From: an uncultured Nitrososphaerales archaeon | GTDB taxonomy: Archaea > Thermoproteota > Nitrososphaeria > Nitrososphaerales > Nitrosocaldaceae | Length of the DNA stretch: 64,000 nt | Reading direction: 5' to 3' | Assembly (NCBI GenBank): GCA_938030895.1 | Contig: CALHIV010000005.1 | Coordinates: forward strand, 1 to 64,000 | Shown: positions 36,288-44,821 of the stretch, in pieces | Layout of the letters: each line of letters starts with the position of its first letter | Position numbering within the stretch: position 1 is the first letter of the stretch | Program-made: the position numbers and the translations under genes | Notes under the pieces: model-generated | What the model saw: only the letters and a program-made list of their open reading frames with translations | Told to the model about the DNA's origin: nothing | The model's database searches: none

Positions 36288-36659
36288 TCATTCAGCCCTA
36301 ACCCCAGTACTCTGACCTCTTATCATCTCATCTATCCTACTCTGTACCTCCTTCAGGTTCTCCTTCAACCTACTCTCCTGCTTACCAAGCACCATTATCC
36401 TAGTGTTTAGTAACTCTTTCTTCTCCTCCAACTCCTTCAATATATTATCCCTCTTACCCCTTATGAGTACGGGTCCAGCGCTCTTGTATACAGCATCATC
36501 TGTACCAGCCTTCTTCAACTCTTCTATTGCTTTGTCTATCTCAACCGATTCTATCTCAAGCTGCTGCTTCTGCATAAGTATAGCCTGTAGGTTCTGTTGT
36601 AGTTGGTTCAACCTTGCCAGTTGCTCCCTTAGCCATGGTGGTAGTTCTTGCTCGCTCAT
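36288..36659 (-). CDS. pfdB: Prefoldin beta subunit
   Basis: About 123 residues from ATG 36659 (MSEQELPPW). It is a jellyfish-like chaperone subunit that hands unfolded proteins to the thermosome. Two long coiled-coil helices (about 5-45 and 75-115) flank a hairpin with DDAVYKSAGPVLIRGKRD, the typical beta-class core. It ends the exosome superoperon, its usual place in archaea, after a 123-bp gap behind pcc1. Confidence 0.92.
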   Translation of the reverse strand: MSEQELPPWLREQLARLNQLQQNLQAILMQKQQLEIESVEIDKAIEELKKAGTDDAVYKSAGPVLIRGKRDNILKELEEKKELLNTRIMVLGKQESRLKENLKEVQSRIDEMIRGQSTGVRAE

Positions 36660-36782
36660 GCTAGAGCATACACAGCACTGAAATAAATTCATATAGGATA
36701 GAGGATGTTACTTGATGAGACGGCCTATATCCCAAACTAAATATTACTTTACTTATCACCACTATAGCATTATCTATCTATT

Positions 36783-37091
36783 TTATTTAGTTATTGTTAG
36801 CGACCTATAAGCAGCATCTATAAACCTTAGATATGAGTTGAGTAAGGCCCTTAGGGTCGATATCTCCCTTGTATCTATGCTTAACATAACCTTTGTACCA
36901 TCAAATATTATATCGATCTTAGTATCATCGCTCTTGCTCTTGCTCTTACCCTTACCCTCACCCTCACCCTTACCTTTCCCACTAGCCTTACATTCAGGCT
37001 CTAGCGCAACATAGATAGATCTAACTATATCATCTACCCTCTCATTACTATAGCATTCTATCTCTATCGTGGTGTTAACGCTAGAGATCAT
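36783..37091 (-). CDS. pcc1: KEOPS subunit Pcc1
   Basis: About 102 residues from ATG 37091. Pcc1 is the dimerising, tRNA-binding subunit of KEOPS, which makes t6A37. The pattern NTTIEIECYSNERVDDIVRSIYVALEPE and the end LSIDTREISTLRALLNSYLRFIDAAYRSL are characteristic. A Gly/Lys/Glu/Ser insertion (GKGEGEGKGKSKSKS) encoded by a hexamer repeat lies between the first helix and second strand. The start overlaps the eL43 gene by 11 bp. Confidence 0.87.
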   Translation of the reverse strand: MISSVNTTIEIECYSNERVDDIVRSIYVALEPECKASGKGKGEGEGKGKSKSKSDDTKIDIIFDGTKVMLSIDTREISTLRALLNSYLRFIDAAYRSLTITK

Positions 37092-37287
37092 AAGCCCCGC
37101 CAGCAACCTTGTAGCTACACTTATCGCACTTCCATATACCTACGGCTTCACGCTTGAATCTTATCGAACCACACATGGGACAAGTACGCCTCTTCTTTAG
37201 CATAAAGTATATCTTGGAATACCTCCTCCTTAGAGTAGCACCATACTTTGCGCCTAAACCCTTTAGACTCTCGCTCTTGGCTCTCAT
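37081..37287 (-). CDS. rpl37ae: 50S ribosomal protein eL43 (L37Ae)
   Basis: 68 residues, a little short. GLGAKYGATLRRRYSKI and the zinc ribbon CPMCGSIRFKREAVGIWKCDKC are diagnostic. It follows rrp42 by 30 bp and overlaps pcc1. The small RNA polymerase subunit RpoP that often follows in other archaea is absent. Confidence 0.94.
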   Translation of the reverse strand: MRAKSESLKGLGAKYGATLRRRYSKIYFMLKKRRTCPMCGSIRFKREAVGIWKCDKCSYKVAGGAYDL

Positions 37288-37317
37288 ACCTTGCTCACTA
37301 CCCTATGCCTACTCCTA

Positions 37318-38187
37318 CTACTTATTTATATCATTATCATTATCATTATCATTATCATTATTTGTACTTGCTGGCGCTACTGCATTCTTTATCCTCTCTC
37401 TCACATTATTTCCTATGCTTACGGCTAGGGTTGCTATCTCGCTCAACTCTTCTACAGAGAATGTGCCACTACCCCCTTTCTGTATTGCACATACCCTTCC
37501 TTGCTCATCTGTAGCAATTGTTATCCTAGCCTCCATACACGCCTCTTCTTCTGCAGTCGGATCGACTATAATGCTATTGCCTATCTTTGCCATTGTAACT
37601 GATACTGGTACTGTGTTTATTGGGAGTGGTATAGTCTCCTCGCTCTTAACGAGCCTATCATCCTGCACCTCGTACTTTGGCACCCTTGCTGTTAGTAGTG
37701 CTGCCACTACAGCGTAAGATGTTGCATCAAACAGATTACCATCAGCGTTGAGTACGCTAACATCAGCGAATACAGCGTAGACCTTCTTCCCGCTTATAAG
37801 CGCTAACTTGTCTAGAGATATCATCTCTGACTCCCTTATGCCTCGATCAACCACCCTAGCAAGTTCTATCGCATCCTCATCTGGTGGCCCTGGCTCTGCA
37901 TATGGTGATGCCAATGGGAGGACTTCAGCGTTACATATGAACAATCCTTTATCTGGCATATCTGGGAATGGTTCATCGACCTCAACCTTTATCCCTGCTA
38001 TAACTTGTGTATTGCCTAGAGAGACAAGGGCAGAGCCGTTGGCCTTCTTTATCAACCCAACATCTATCCTCAACTCCCTGTGGTCCTTCAACCCTCTACC
38101 ATCCAGCCTTTTGTTCAATGCTAGGAGTTCGTTCATCTGTGCCCTCCTGAGTTGCTCTACTATGGTTGTGGTCTTCTTTACACTCAT
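37318..38187 (-). CDS. rrp42: Exosome subunit Rrp42
   Basis: 289 residues. It is the inactive RNase PH-like partner of Rrp41 in the hexameric exosome ring. GLKDHRELRIDVGLIKKANGSALVSLGNTQVIAGIK and EPGPPDEDAIELARVVDRGIRES are the Rrp42 pattern. It ends in an Asn/Asp run (NDNDNDND) encoded by five TCATTA-type units on the plus strand. rrp41 precedes with a 92-bp gap. Confidence 0.94.
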   Translation of the reverse strand: MSVKKTTTIVEQLRRAQMNELLALNKRLDGRGLKDHRELRIDVGLIKKANGSALVSLGNTQVIAGIKVEVDEPFPDMPDKGLFICNAEVLPLASPYAEPGPPDEDAIELARVVDRGIRESEMISLDKLALISGKKVYAVFADVSVLNADGNLFDATSYAVVAALLTARVPKYEVQDDRLVKSEETIPLPINTVPVSVTMAKIGNSIIVDPTAEEEACMEARITIATDEQGRVCAIQKGGSGTFSVEELSEIATLAVSIGNNVRERIKNAVAPASTNNDNDNDNDNDINK

Positions 38188-38279
38188 CCCATACTACAAC
38201 CTCCTCTCCTCTATAATCATAGGTAGATGTTCATTATCATGATCATCTGCAACCTTTGTAACCAACTCCTCTCTACCAT

Positions 38280-39017
38280 TCAATCCTCCACACTACCCCC
38301 TTCTTCATCCTTTGTACTGAAGTACTTCTTCATTAATGCTTCCCTCTGCATATTGTAGACCTTCATACACCCATTTATGGCTAGGTTCAAACACTCCCTA
38401 TACTCATCTGCTGTCAACTTGCCATCTAGTTGGAGTAGTGAGACCTGTTTGAGGTTTGGGAGGTATGCTACAGGCATATCTGCTTCACCCATCTTATCCT
38501 CCTCATCATTTATATCTAGCACTATCCTCCCTCCAACCTTACCAGCAGCACATGCAGCAACAAGATCACGCATGTTTATCCCAGCATCAGCCAATGCAAC
38601 GGATGCAGCAGTTATACCAGCGCATCTTGAGCCACCATCCGATTGGAGTACCTCTATGAAGACATCTATAACTGTTCTAGGATAATCCTCAAGGATGAGT
38701 GCTGGTTCAAGGGCCTCCCTAGTTATCTTCGATATCTCTATCTCCCTCCTAGATGGTGCAGGGTTCTTCCTCTCCTCAACCGAGAATGGGAGCATGTGGT
38801 ATCTACATCTTAATATGCTCTTATCTGGGAGCGCCATGTGCTTGGGATGAACCTCCTTTGGTCCATACACAGCAACCACTATCTTGTTCTTACCAAACTC
38901 TATATATGATGAGCCATCTGCATTCTTGAGTACTCCAACCTCTATCCTCACTGGTCTGAGTTCGTTCCATCTCCTGCCATCTATCCTTATACCCTCTTCA
39001 CTCATCAACCTACTCAT
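38280..39017 (-). CDS. rrp41: Exosome subunit Rrp41 (catalytic)
   Basis: 245 residues. It performs phosphorolytic 3'-5' RNA degradation and tailing. [33 protein letters not shown] opens the RNase PH fold; [19 protein letters not shown] and the acidic [21 protein letters not shown] contain the phosphate and catalytic sites, all retained. The ATG overlaps the rrp4 stop (ATGA). Confidence 0.96.
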   Translation of the reverse strand: MSRLMSEEGIRIDGRRWNELRPVRIEVGVLKNADGSSYIEFGKNKIVVAVYGPKEVHPKHMALPDKSILRCRYHMLPFSVEERKNPAPSRREIEISKITREALEPALILEDYPRTVIDVFIEVLQSDGGSRCAGITAASVALADAGINMRDLVAACAAGKVGGRIVLDINDEEDKMGEADMPVAYLPNLKQVSLLQLDGKLTADEYRECLNLAINGCMKVYNMQREALMKKYFSTKDEEGGSVED

Positions 39018-39700
39018 CTTCCAACTTGCACCCCTTGAAGCATCTCCTTGACCCTCTCTGTAAGGTTCATAGTATGTGCACCTTCCTCAACCATCTTTAT
39101 AGCCTTAACTGCAACATCCCTCATATCTTTATCTGCACCAGTCACTACAAGCACACCGTTCTGCCCAACCACTATCCTACATCTTGTCAGATGCTCTATC
39201 ATCTGTATCATTGAACCCCTCTTACCTATAAGTCTTGGGACCTTCGTTGGGCCTATCTTCACCAACTCCCCCTCGCTTATCTTGCCCAGATCCTTATCTG
39301 CAACCGTGAGCAATGGGTCTCTAGTCCTATCGAAGTTGAGTATCCTACATGCTATAACATCACCTTTATCGAACCTCTTCGTTAGATCATCCCTACCTGG
39401 CGTGAACTCCTTGCCGAAGACATCCTGTGCTGGGAGATGGCCTAGGAAGCATGAGTTTATATCAACCTCCCATGCAAGCGCTGAGTAGTCTATTATCTTA
39501 CCTATAACAAGGTCACCAACCCTAGGTATGTATATTCCAGAGAGGGGGATGACCTTAACACCATTCTGGCTCACCTCAACTATACCTATCCTTGTAGAGT
39601 GCAACCTATCCCCTATCTTTATAACATTTGCTAGAGGCTTAATGTGAGGGTTCCCTTCAACTATCAGGTCCCCTGGTAGCACGTACCTCTTGACTATCAT
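39014..39700 (-). CDS. rrp4: Exosome cap subunit Rrp4
   Basis: 228 residues. The cap has an N-terminal barrel ([18 protein letters not shown]), an S1 domain ([22 protein letters not shown]), and a KH domain ([19 protein letters not shown]). It recruits RNA to the ring. Overlaps SBDS upstream and rrp41 downstream by 4 bp each, so the three are translationally coupled. Confidence 0.95.
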   Translation of the reverse strand: MIVKRYVLPGDLIVEGNPHIKPLANVIKIGDRLHSTRIGIVEVSQNGVKVIPLSGIYIPRVGDLVIGKIIDYSALAWEVDINSCFLGHLPAQDVFGKEFTPGRDDLTKRFDKGDVIACRILNFDRTRDPLLTVADKDLGKISEGELVKIGPTKVPRLIGKRGSMIQMIEHLTRCRIVVGQNGVLVVTGADKDMRDVAVKAIKMVEEGAHTMNLTERVKEMLQGVQVGR

Positions 39701-40386
39701 CTCATCATCACCGCCTGTGCAGTGCCCTTCGTTATCGATGCTAACCTATCCATCATGCTCGCCTGTATTGCAGCAGGTATCTCTATTATAACCTTTAGAG
39801 AGCCATCTGCCTGCCACTCCTCCTTAACGATCTCGCCCATACCCTTTATAACACTGTATGATTGCGCAGCGTACTGTGCTGGCACTATAAGAGTGAACTT
39901 CAACCTCTCAGACTTCATCGGGAGTATGCTCCTTAGAGCATCAACGACGCTCTTGACCTGATCCTCAGCCTTCTTGAATGGATCTATGGATACCCTACAC
40001 TCCTCCATAGCCTGCTCTATCCTTAATGGTGGATGTGGGAGATGGGTCTTCGGATCAACGTACGATCTGGTTATTATGTTGATTATCTGCTTCCTCTTCT
40101 CCTCAATCAGCCTCTTCCTCTGCTCACTTGTAAGGTTAAGTTCACCCCTCTCAAGTATCATCTTTGCAACATCTGTAATGCTGGAGGTTCTGAAGTGCTT
40201 CTCCAACTTCTCCCTAGATGCTCTACTCCCTTTGTTTGCATCAGTGTATATCTCATCACTTGCAAGTATATTTGAGATATCAGTCCTCTTGCCCATCTTG
40301 TACTCTAGTGCTGGGTCTGGCTTTACCAGTATCTCGAACCTCTCTCCATCTATAACAAGTCTAACTATGCTCAGTTTATCTGCCAT
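39697..40386 (-). CDS. sbds: SBDS-family ribosome maturation protein
   Basis: 229 residues, three-domain SBDS. It acts with EF-2-like GTPases to release aIF6 from the large subunit. VRLVIDGERFEILVKPDPALEYKMGKRTDISNIL and EIYTDANKGSRASREKLEKHFRTSSITDVAKMIL are highly conserved. It heads the exosome superoperon. No proteasome gene precedes it, unlike many euryarchaea. aIF6 is at 20.7 kb. Confidence 0.95.
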   Translation of the reverse strand: MADKLSIVRLVIDGERFEILVKPDPALEYKMGKRTDISNILASDEIYTDANKGSRASREKLEKHFRTSSITDVAKMILERGELNLTSEQRKRLIEEKRKQIINIITRSYVDPKTHLPHPPLRIEQAMEECRVSIDPFKKAEDQVKSVVDALRSILPMKSERLKFTLIVPAQYAAQSYSVIKGMGEIVKEEWQADGSLKVIIEIPAAIQASMMDRLASITKGTAQAVMMR

Positions 40387-40718
40387 GTATTAAACTCTAA
40401 TATACACCTATATATTAATATGCAATATAACGAGAGGATGCTGTATCGGCCTTATGGTGAAGATTGGACTCTAAGAGGCTCATGTATGCATCAGTTTATA
40501 GAGCCTATCTAGCCTCCTCATCCTATACTGTTAACCCAACATTAATCGGAGTATTAACGTATACCTTCTAACCATCTTTATAGTCATAGTCATAGTCATA
40601 GTCATAGTCTAGTTCCATGCTATAACCATCAGCCATAACTACTGTCTTACCGGTCATTCAGGGGGATGGTAATCGGTAGATTTTTAAGTGGTCTTCTTTG
40701 CAGAGAGAGAAGGTTAGC
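40387..40718. other. Intergenic region between sbds and rpoD
   Basis: About 330 bp holding two divergent promoters. TATATATTAATATG near 40410-40423 fits sbds, and AGATTTTTAAG at 40678-40688 fits rpoD. Five copies of TAGTCA lie at 40581-40610. No gene or RNA was recognised. Confidence 0.55.
40581..40610. repeat. TAGTCA hexamer, five units
   Basis: Five tandem 6-bp units, the last with one change, in a non-coding region. This is the same unit length as the in-frame expansions seen inside genes. Confidence 0.75.
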
Positions 40719-41381
40719 ATGATCGAGGTTATAGAGCAATCAGAGTCAAGGATAGCTGTTAGGTTCATAGGCTACCCTATCCAGTATGTTAATGCTCTGA
40801 GGAGGATCGCTATGGTTGAGGTTCCAATAATGGCTATAGATGACGTCATTATATATGAGAACTCATCAGTCATGCATGATGAGGTCCTTGCACATAGGCT
40901 AGGTCTGATACCATTATCCACTCCCCTACACAGATTTGTAAGGCAGGAGGAGTGCGAGTGTAAGAGTCCTCTAGGTTGCCCAAGGTGTAGGGTACTGCTC
41001 TACCTTGATGTTAGAGCAGATGAGAAGGGTAGGGTAGTAACCTCTGGGGATATCGTATCTGAGGACGAGTCTGTCAGGCCTATAAGCGATAACATACCAA
41101 TAGTCACACTTGTAAAGAATCAAGGCGTAAGGTTTGAGGCCTATGCAAGACTAGGTATAGGGAAGATGCATGCAAAATGGCAGCCTACTACAGTCTCTAT
41201 CGTTAGAGAGGTCGATAGCAGCAAGGATGATTATATACTTGAGTTAGAGTCTGTAGGCTCATTACCTGCAAGGGATATACTGCTTGAGGCCATAAACATA
41301 TTAGAGGAGAAGATCACCACCCTAGGCGATAGTATAGGAGGGTTGAAAGCATATGCAGATGCAAAGTCCAGTATTGGTTGA
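40719..41381 (+). CDS. rpoD: RNA polymerase subunit D (Rpo3)
   Basis: About 220 residues from ATG 40719 (MIEVIEQSESRIAVRF); an in-frame TTG at 40698 lies too close to the TATA box. It is the alpha-like assembly subunit. VNALRRIAMVEVPIMAIDDV, DEVLAHRLGLIPLSTP and a Cys cluster CECKSPLGCPRC (probable iron-sulfur or zinc site) are visible. The end overlaps rpl18e. It begins the rpoD-eL18-uL13-uS9 operon; uS11 does not precede it. Confidence 0.95.
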   Translation: MIEVIEQSESRIAVRFIGYPIQYVNALRRIAMVEVPIMAIDDVIIYENSSVMHDEVLAHRLGLIPLSTPLHRFVRQEECECKSPLGCPRCRVLLYLDVRADEKGRVVTSGDIVSEDESVRPISDNIPIVTLVKNQGVRFEAYARLGIGKMHAKWQPTTVSIVREVDSSKDDYILELESVGSLPARDILLEAINILEEKITTLGDSIGGLKAYADAKSSIG

Positions 41382-41706
41382 GTTGATAGAGAGGCTTGGT
41401 AGGGCATCAAAGCAGCATGATGCTCCAATATGGAGGAGGGTAGGAGAACTACTTGGAAGACCTAGGAGTAGGAGGGCTAGTGTGAATATAGCAAAGATAG
41501 CAAGGTATAGTAGTGCAGGTAGCATGGTGATAGTACCAGGGAAGGTACTCGGCTCTGGAAGCATAGAGCATCCTGTGACTGTAGCAGCATTCTCATTCTC
41601 TAGCACTGCTATAAAGAAGATACTTGATGCTAAAGGGAAGGTATTGAGCATAGATGAGTTGGTTAAGATGAACCCAAAGGGTACTGGGGTGAGGATAATT
41701 GTCTGA
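41353..41706 (+). CDS. rpl18e: 50S ribosomal protein eL18
   Basis: 117 residues; ATG 41359 is a second choice. LIERLGRASKQHDAPIWRRVGELL and VIVPGKVLGSGSIEHPVTVAAFSFS match archaeal eL18. The start lies inside the end of rpoD and the end overlaps uL13 by 8 bp. Confidence 0.94.
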   Translation: MQMQSPVLVELIERLGRASKQHDAPIWRRVGELLGRPRSRRASVNIAKIARYSSAGSMVIVPGKVLGSGSIEHPVTVAAFSFSSTAIKKILDAKGKVLSIDELVKMNPKGTGVRIIV

Positions 41707-42223
41707 GAGTACAAGTGTGAATTATGTTAAGAGTAGTGATAATAATAATAATAAGGATGGTAGTAGCAGTAATGGCAATGGTAGTAGTAAGAGCAACCCC
41801 ATAATCGTTGACGCCACAGGTCATATAGCAGGAAGGTTATGCTCATATGTAGCAAAGTTACTGCTCAATGGCAACTATGTTGTTATAGTCAATGCTGAGA
41901 AGGCTTTCATAAGCGGTAATAGGAGTTCAGTTATAGATGAGTGGCATAGGTTCCTTGAGATATCAAGCGTTGTACATCCTAAACATGGCCCGTTCCATCC
42001 TAGGAGACCAGATAACATAATGAGGAGGATGGTGAGGGGAATGCTCCCAAGGAAGAGACCAAAGGGGATCAGCGCAATGAAGAGGCTTAGGGTATACATA
42101 GGTGTGCCAGAGGAGTATGCAGAGATGGAGTTCAAGGTATTCGATGACGCAAAGATAAGGAAGCCAGAATCATTTTACATAAGTATATATGATCTCGCTA
42201 GATCAATAGGGTGGAGCATATGA
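41699..42223 (+). CDS. rpl13: 50S ribosomal protein uL13 with low-complexity N-terminus
   Basis: 174 residues if TTG 41699 is the start. The conserved domain begins only at IIVDATGHIAGRLCSYVAKLL (about residue 35) and continues with VNAEKAFISGN, FHPRRPDNIMRRMVRGMLPRKRPKG. The preceding residues are Asn/Ser/Gly repeats encoded by AAT/AGT/GGT triplets. No better start codon lies between the repeat and the domain. The TGA overlaps the uS9 ATG (ATGA). Confidence 0.92.
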   Translation: MSESTSVNYVKSSDNNNNKDGSSSNGNGSSKSNPIIVDATGHIAGRLCSYVAKLLLNGNYVVIVNAEKAFISGNRSSVIDEWHRFLEISSVVHPKHGPFHPRRPDNIMRRMVRGMLPRKRPKGISAMKRLRVYIGVPEEYAEMEFKVFDDAKIRKPESFYISIYDLARSIGWSI

Positions 42224-42672
42224 GCAGTAGTAGCATGCTAGAACTCTACCCAGGAGCTAGGAAGACTGCGAGAGCAGTTGCAGTGATCAGCAAGGGTAAT
42301 GGTAGGGTATGGATAAACAATATCCCAGTTGAGATACTAGAGCCAGAGGTTGCTAGATATATCATCTTAACCCCACTTCTACTTGCTGGAGAGGCTAGGA
42401 ATAAGATCGATCTGAAGGTTAAGGTCAAAGGCGGGGGCGTTATTGGTCAAGCATTGGCGTCTGCAATCGCTATAGCAAGGGCATTAACGGGTTATAAGAA
42501 GGGTAAGATCGAGGTAAAGGATCATCCATTACCAAAGAGCACTAGGGAGGAGATAAGGGAGAGGATAATGGAGCATGATAGACACCTACTCATAGGGGAT
42601 CCAAGGAGGAAGGAGCCGAAGAAGTTTGGCGGTCCTGGTGCAAGGAGGAGGAGACAGAAGTCATACAGATGA
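42220..42672 (+). CDS. rps9: 30S ribosomal protein uS9
   Basis: About 150 residues from ATG 42220, which overlaps the uL13 stop. PGARKTARAVAVISKGNGRVWINNIPVE, VKGGGVIGQALASAIAIARAL and the terminal GPGARRRRQKSYR (the tail that reaches P-site tRNA) are diagnostic. RpoN and RpoK, which often follow, are absent; the next gene is convergent. Confidence 0.95.
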   Translation: MSSSSMLELYPGARKTARAVAVISKGNGRVWINNIPVEILEPEVARYIILTPLLLAGEARNKIDLKVKVKGGGVIGQALASAIAIARALTGYKKGKIEVKDHPLPKSTREEIRERIMEHDRHLLIGDPRRKEPKKFGGPGARRRRQKSYR

Positions 42673-42677
42673 GCACT

Positions 42678-42989
42678 TTATTCATCGTTGTATTCATCAT
42701 TGAGCACACTCGTCTTCTTTGCTCTTGCAGAATAATAAATTTCAGTCCCATACCTCTTGATACATACTATCCTGCTTGCAGGTATGCTCTGGAAGTTCTC
42801 TGATAGCCTAAGGAACTCCTCAAGGCTCAACTCCTTCAGTATATCCCTATCCCTATAGATCACAGTATATGCACTTGCATCATCTGCATAGATAGCCTTG
42901 CTTAGGAGTTCCTCAAGCATACCCTTCCTTCTCCTCCTCTTACTCCTCTTCCCTCCTCCTCTCTTCATTACTCCATTCATATAGTACAT
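42678..42989 (-). CDS. MJ1316/DUF504-like domain protein
   Basis: 103 residues. The region from 24 onward (EELLSKAIYADDASAYTVIYRDRD, then FQSIPASRIVCIKRYGTEIYYSA) follows the DUF504/UPF0248 pattern, whose members are thought to recognise RNA 2',3'-cyclic ends. A basic KRSKRRRRKG patch precedes it and fits RNA binding. Convergent with uS9 at a 5-bp gap. Confidence 0.65.
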   Translation of the reverse strand: MYYMNGVMKRGGGKRSKRRRRKGMLEELLSKAIYADDASAYTVIYRDRDILKELSLEEFLRLSENFQSIPASRIVCIKRYGTEIYYSARAKKTSVLNDEYNDE

Positions 42990-43603
42990 AACAAGTTACT
43001 ACCAGATTATCGTTACACTCTTTATATCACTCATACTCCATAGCACTCTTCTAGTAATGCAAGAGATCGCTACACCATTATGAACCCTTATTATACCTTA
43101 GATTAGAAGGAGCATATTCATATCTAATATGCAGGTAGATTTGGTAACATAAACCCGCCTACTCATACGTCTATAGCAGCACCAACACCATCGCTATACT
43201 TGCAGAGTACACTCCTCTAATCTACGCATAATCTTTATATCAGAATCTATCATCCCCTTCTGCACTATAGCGTTATCTGTGAGCATCCTTATATAATATG
43301 GATACCATTACTTAACCTATCTACCTATAAGGATTTTTACCCTCTTCCTACCATACCTCTACACCATCTTTAGGTACTATGCTCTAACCCAACGCTCTGA
43401 TAAGAGATAATAATTAGAATAAAGTAGAGATTTTATTCATATACCAGTAGCCAGTGTATTTGAGTATCGTTCAACAGATGCTAGATATAGATAAGATGAG
43501 ATGAGACTATAGATTAAATTATACTCTTAATTAAATCAAATTAACCTGCTTAGCAAATAACGCTCACACTTTTACATAAATAATCTTAGCTTAAAGCATA
43601 GTG
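42990..43603. other. Long intergenic region
   Basis: About 610 bp, one of the longest gene-free stretches here, between divergent genes. Only very short reading frames occur. The last 60 bp hold the promoter of the 43604 gene (TTTTACATAAATAA, 43569-43582). No tRNA, C/D box pair or repeat array was recognised in the rest. Confidence 0.5.
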
Positions 43604-44821
43604 ATGATTAGCGAGGTTTACAGTAGAATAGAGGTAGCAGGTATATACGGTGTTAGGAGAGTGGATCTTAGGAAGGAGTTTGGTGATGATGTGGATAAGC
43701 ATGTTGAAGAGTTAGTATCATCTGGCCTCGTCTTCTCTGACAAGAAGGGTGGAGCAATAACCTACTGGACAAAGGATAACTACATTAGGTATGTTGTTGA
43801 GAAGGATCCAAAGTTCAAACTCATCAAAGCAATGATAGACTCTGTTAGTGATGTGGGTAGGAGGAGTGATGATAGCATGTATAACATTGAGGAGAGGATA
43901 GTTAATAAGATTAATGATATGCTTAATGAGAAGGTTACAGATCTGAGCAGGCATGTTGATGAGAAGATATCATCGATCAAGAATGATCATTCTTATACAG
44001 ATCATATAATGCAAGAGGTAGCGAAGATGAGAGAAGAGTATAGCAATAAGATCTCCCTGCTTAACACCATTATAGATGAGCGAGCACAATCTATCAATAA
44101 CGATCTCTATCTAAAGATAGAAAGCATAAGAGATGAGTTTAATGCCTTAGCTAGCAAGATTGAGGAGAAGATAAACTCTCTACTAATGGATGTAGAGAGA
44201 AGGATTGTGGATAGAGATGGAACCATTGCTAAGGATATGGATGAGATGAAGGGTCTTATAGGAGCGAGTATCTCCTCAATAAGAGAGGAGATAGACAAGA
44301 GGTTGAACGACCTCAATCTGGATGTGGAGACAAGGATCTCCATATTAAGGGATGATCTATCATCGAGGATAATAAGGATAGATGAGAGCATACATGATGA
44401 ACTTACAAGGATAAAGAGCGAGATGGATGGGAAGATATCAATTCTCAGTGAAGAGATCAAGACTATAAGTAGAATCTTGGAGGAGGTGAAGGTTGTAGCG
44501 ACACATAATGGTAATGGTAACGGCCATACAAAGAGTAATGGCAAGAGTAGCAGTACTGTTAGCAGCGAACCCATAACACTAGAGCAGTTCAGGGTAGACT
44601 TCGATAGGATGCTTGCAGAGGCATCATCATCCATAGGATGGGTAGAGTTGGTTAGCATAAAGGAGAGGATGTGTAAGAGGTACAATATCACAGCACATGA
44701 GTTCTACTCATTGGTAGAGCAACTACTAGAGCGCTTCAGCAACAGGTATGAACTCTCATCTGGAGGGCAGGAGGGCATAGTCATCAGAGGATTGGTACAT
44801 GGGTTCGTTAGGAGGATATGA
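43604..44821 (+). CDS. Winged-helix / long coiled-coil / winged-helix protein, unknown
   Basis: About 405 residues (GTG 43601 adds one). Residues 1-75 look like a winged helix (VYSRIEVAGIYGVRRVDLRKEFG, then a wing-like SDKKGGAITYW). Residues about 85-300 are heptad-rich with repeated ERI/EKI/EEI segments spaced by 20-25 residues, a long coiled coil. A Gly/Asn/Ser linker follows, then a C-terminal helical domain (SSSIGWVELVSIKERMCKRYNITAHEFYSLVEQLLER) that resembles a second winged helix. The stop overlaps the ATPase start (ATGA). The architecture recalls chromosome-organising or kleisin-like proteins, but I recognise no family. Confidence 0.8.
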   Translation: MISEVYSRIEVAGIYGVRRVDLRKEFGDDVDKHVEELVSSGLVFSDKKGGAITYWTKDNYIRYVVEKDPKFKLIKAMIDSVSDVGRRSDDSMYNIEERIVNKINDMLNEKVTDLSRHVDEKISSIKNDHSYTDHIMQEVAKMREEYSNKISLLNTIIDERAQSINNDLYLKIESIRDEFNALASKIEEKINSLLMDVERRIVDRDGTIAKDMDEMKGLIGASISSIREEIDKRLNDLNLDVETRISILRDDLSSRIIRIDESIHDELTRIKSEMDGKISILSEEIKTISRILEEVKVVATHNGNGNGHTKSNGKSSSTVSSEPITLEQFRVDFDRMLAEASSSIGWVELVSIKERMCKRYNITAHEFYSLVEQLLERFSNRYELSSGGQEGIVIRGLVHGFVRRI

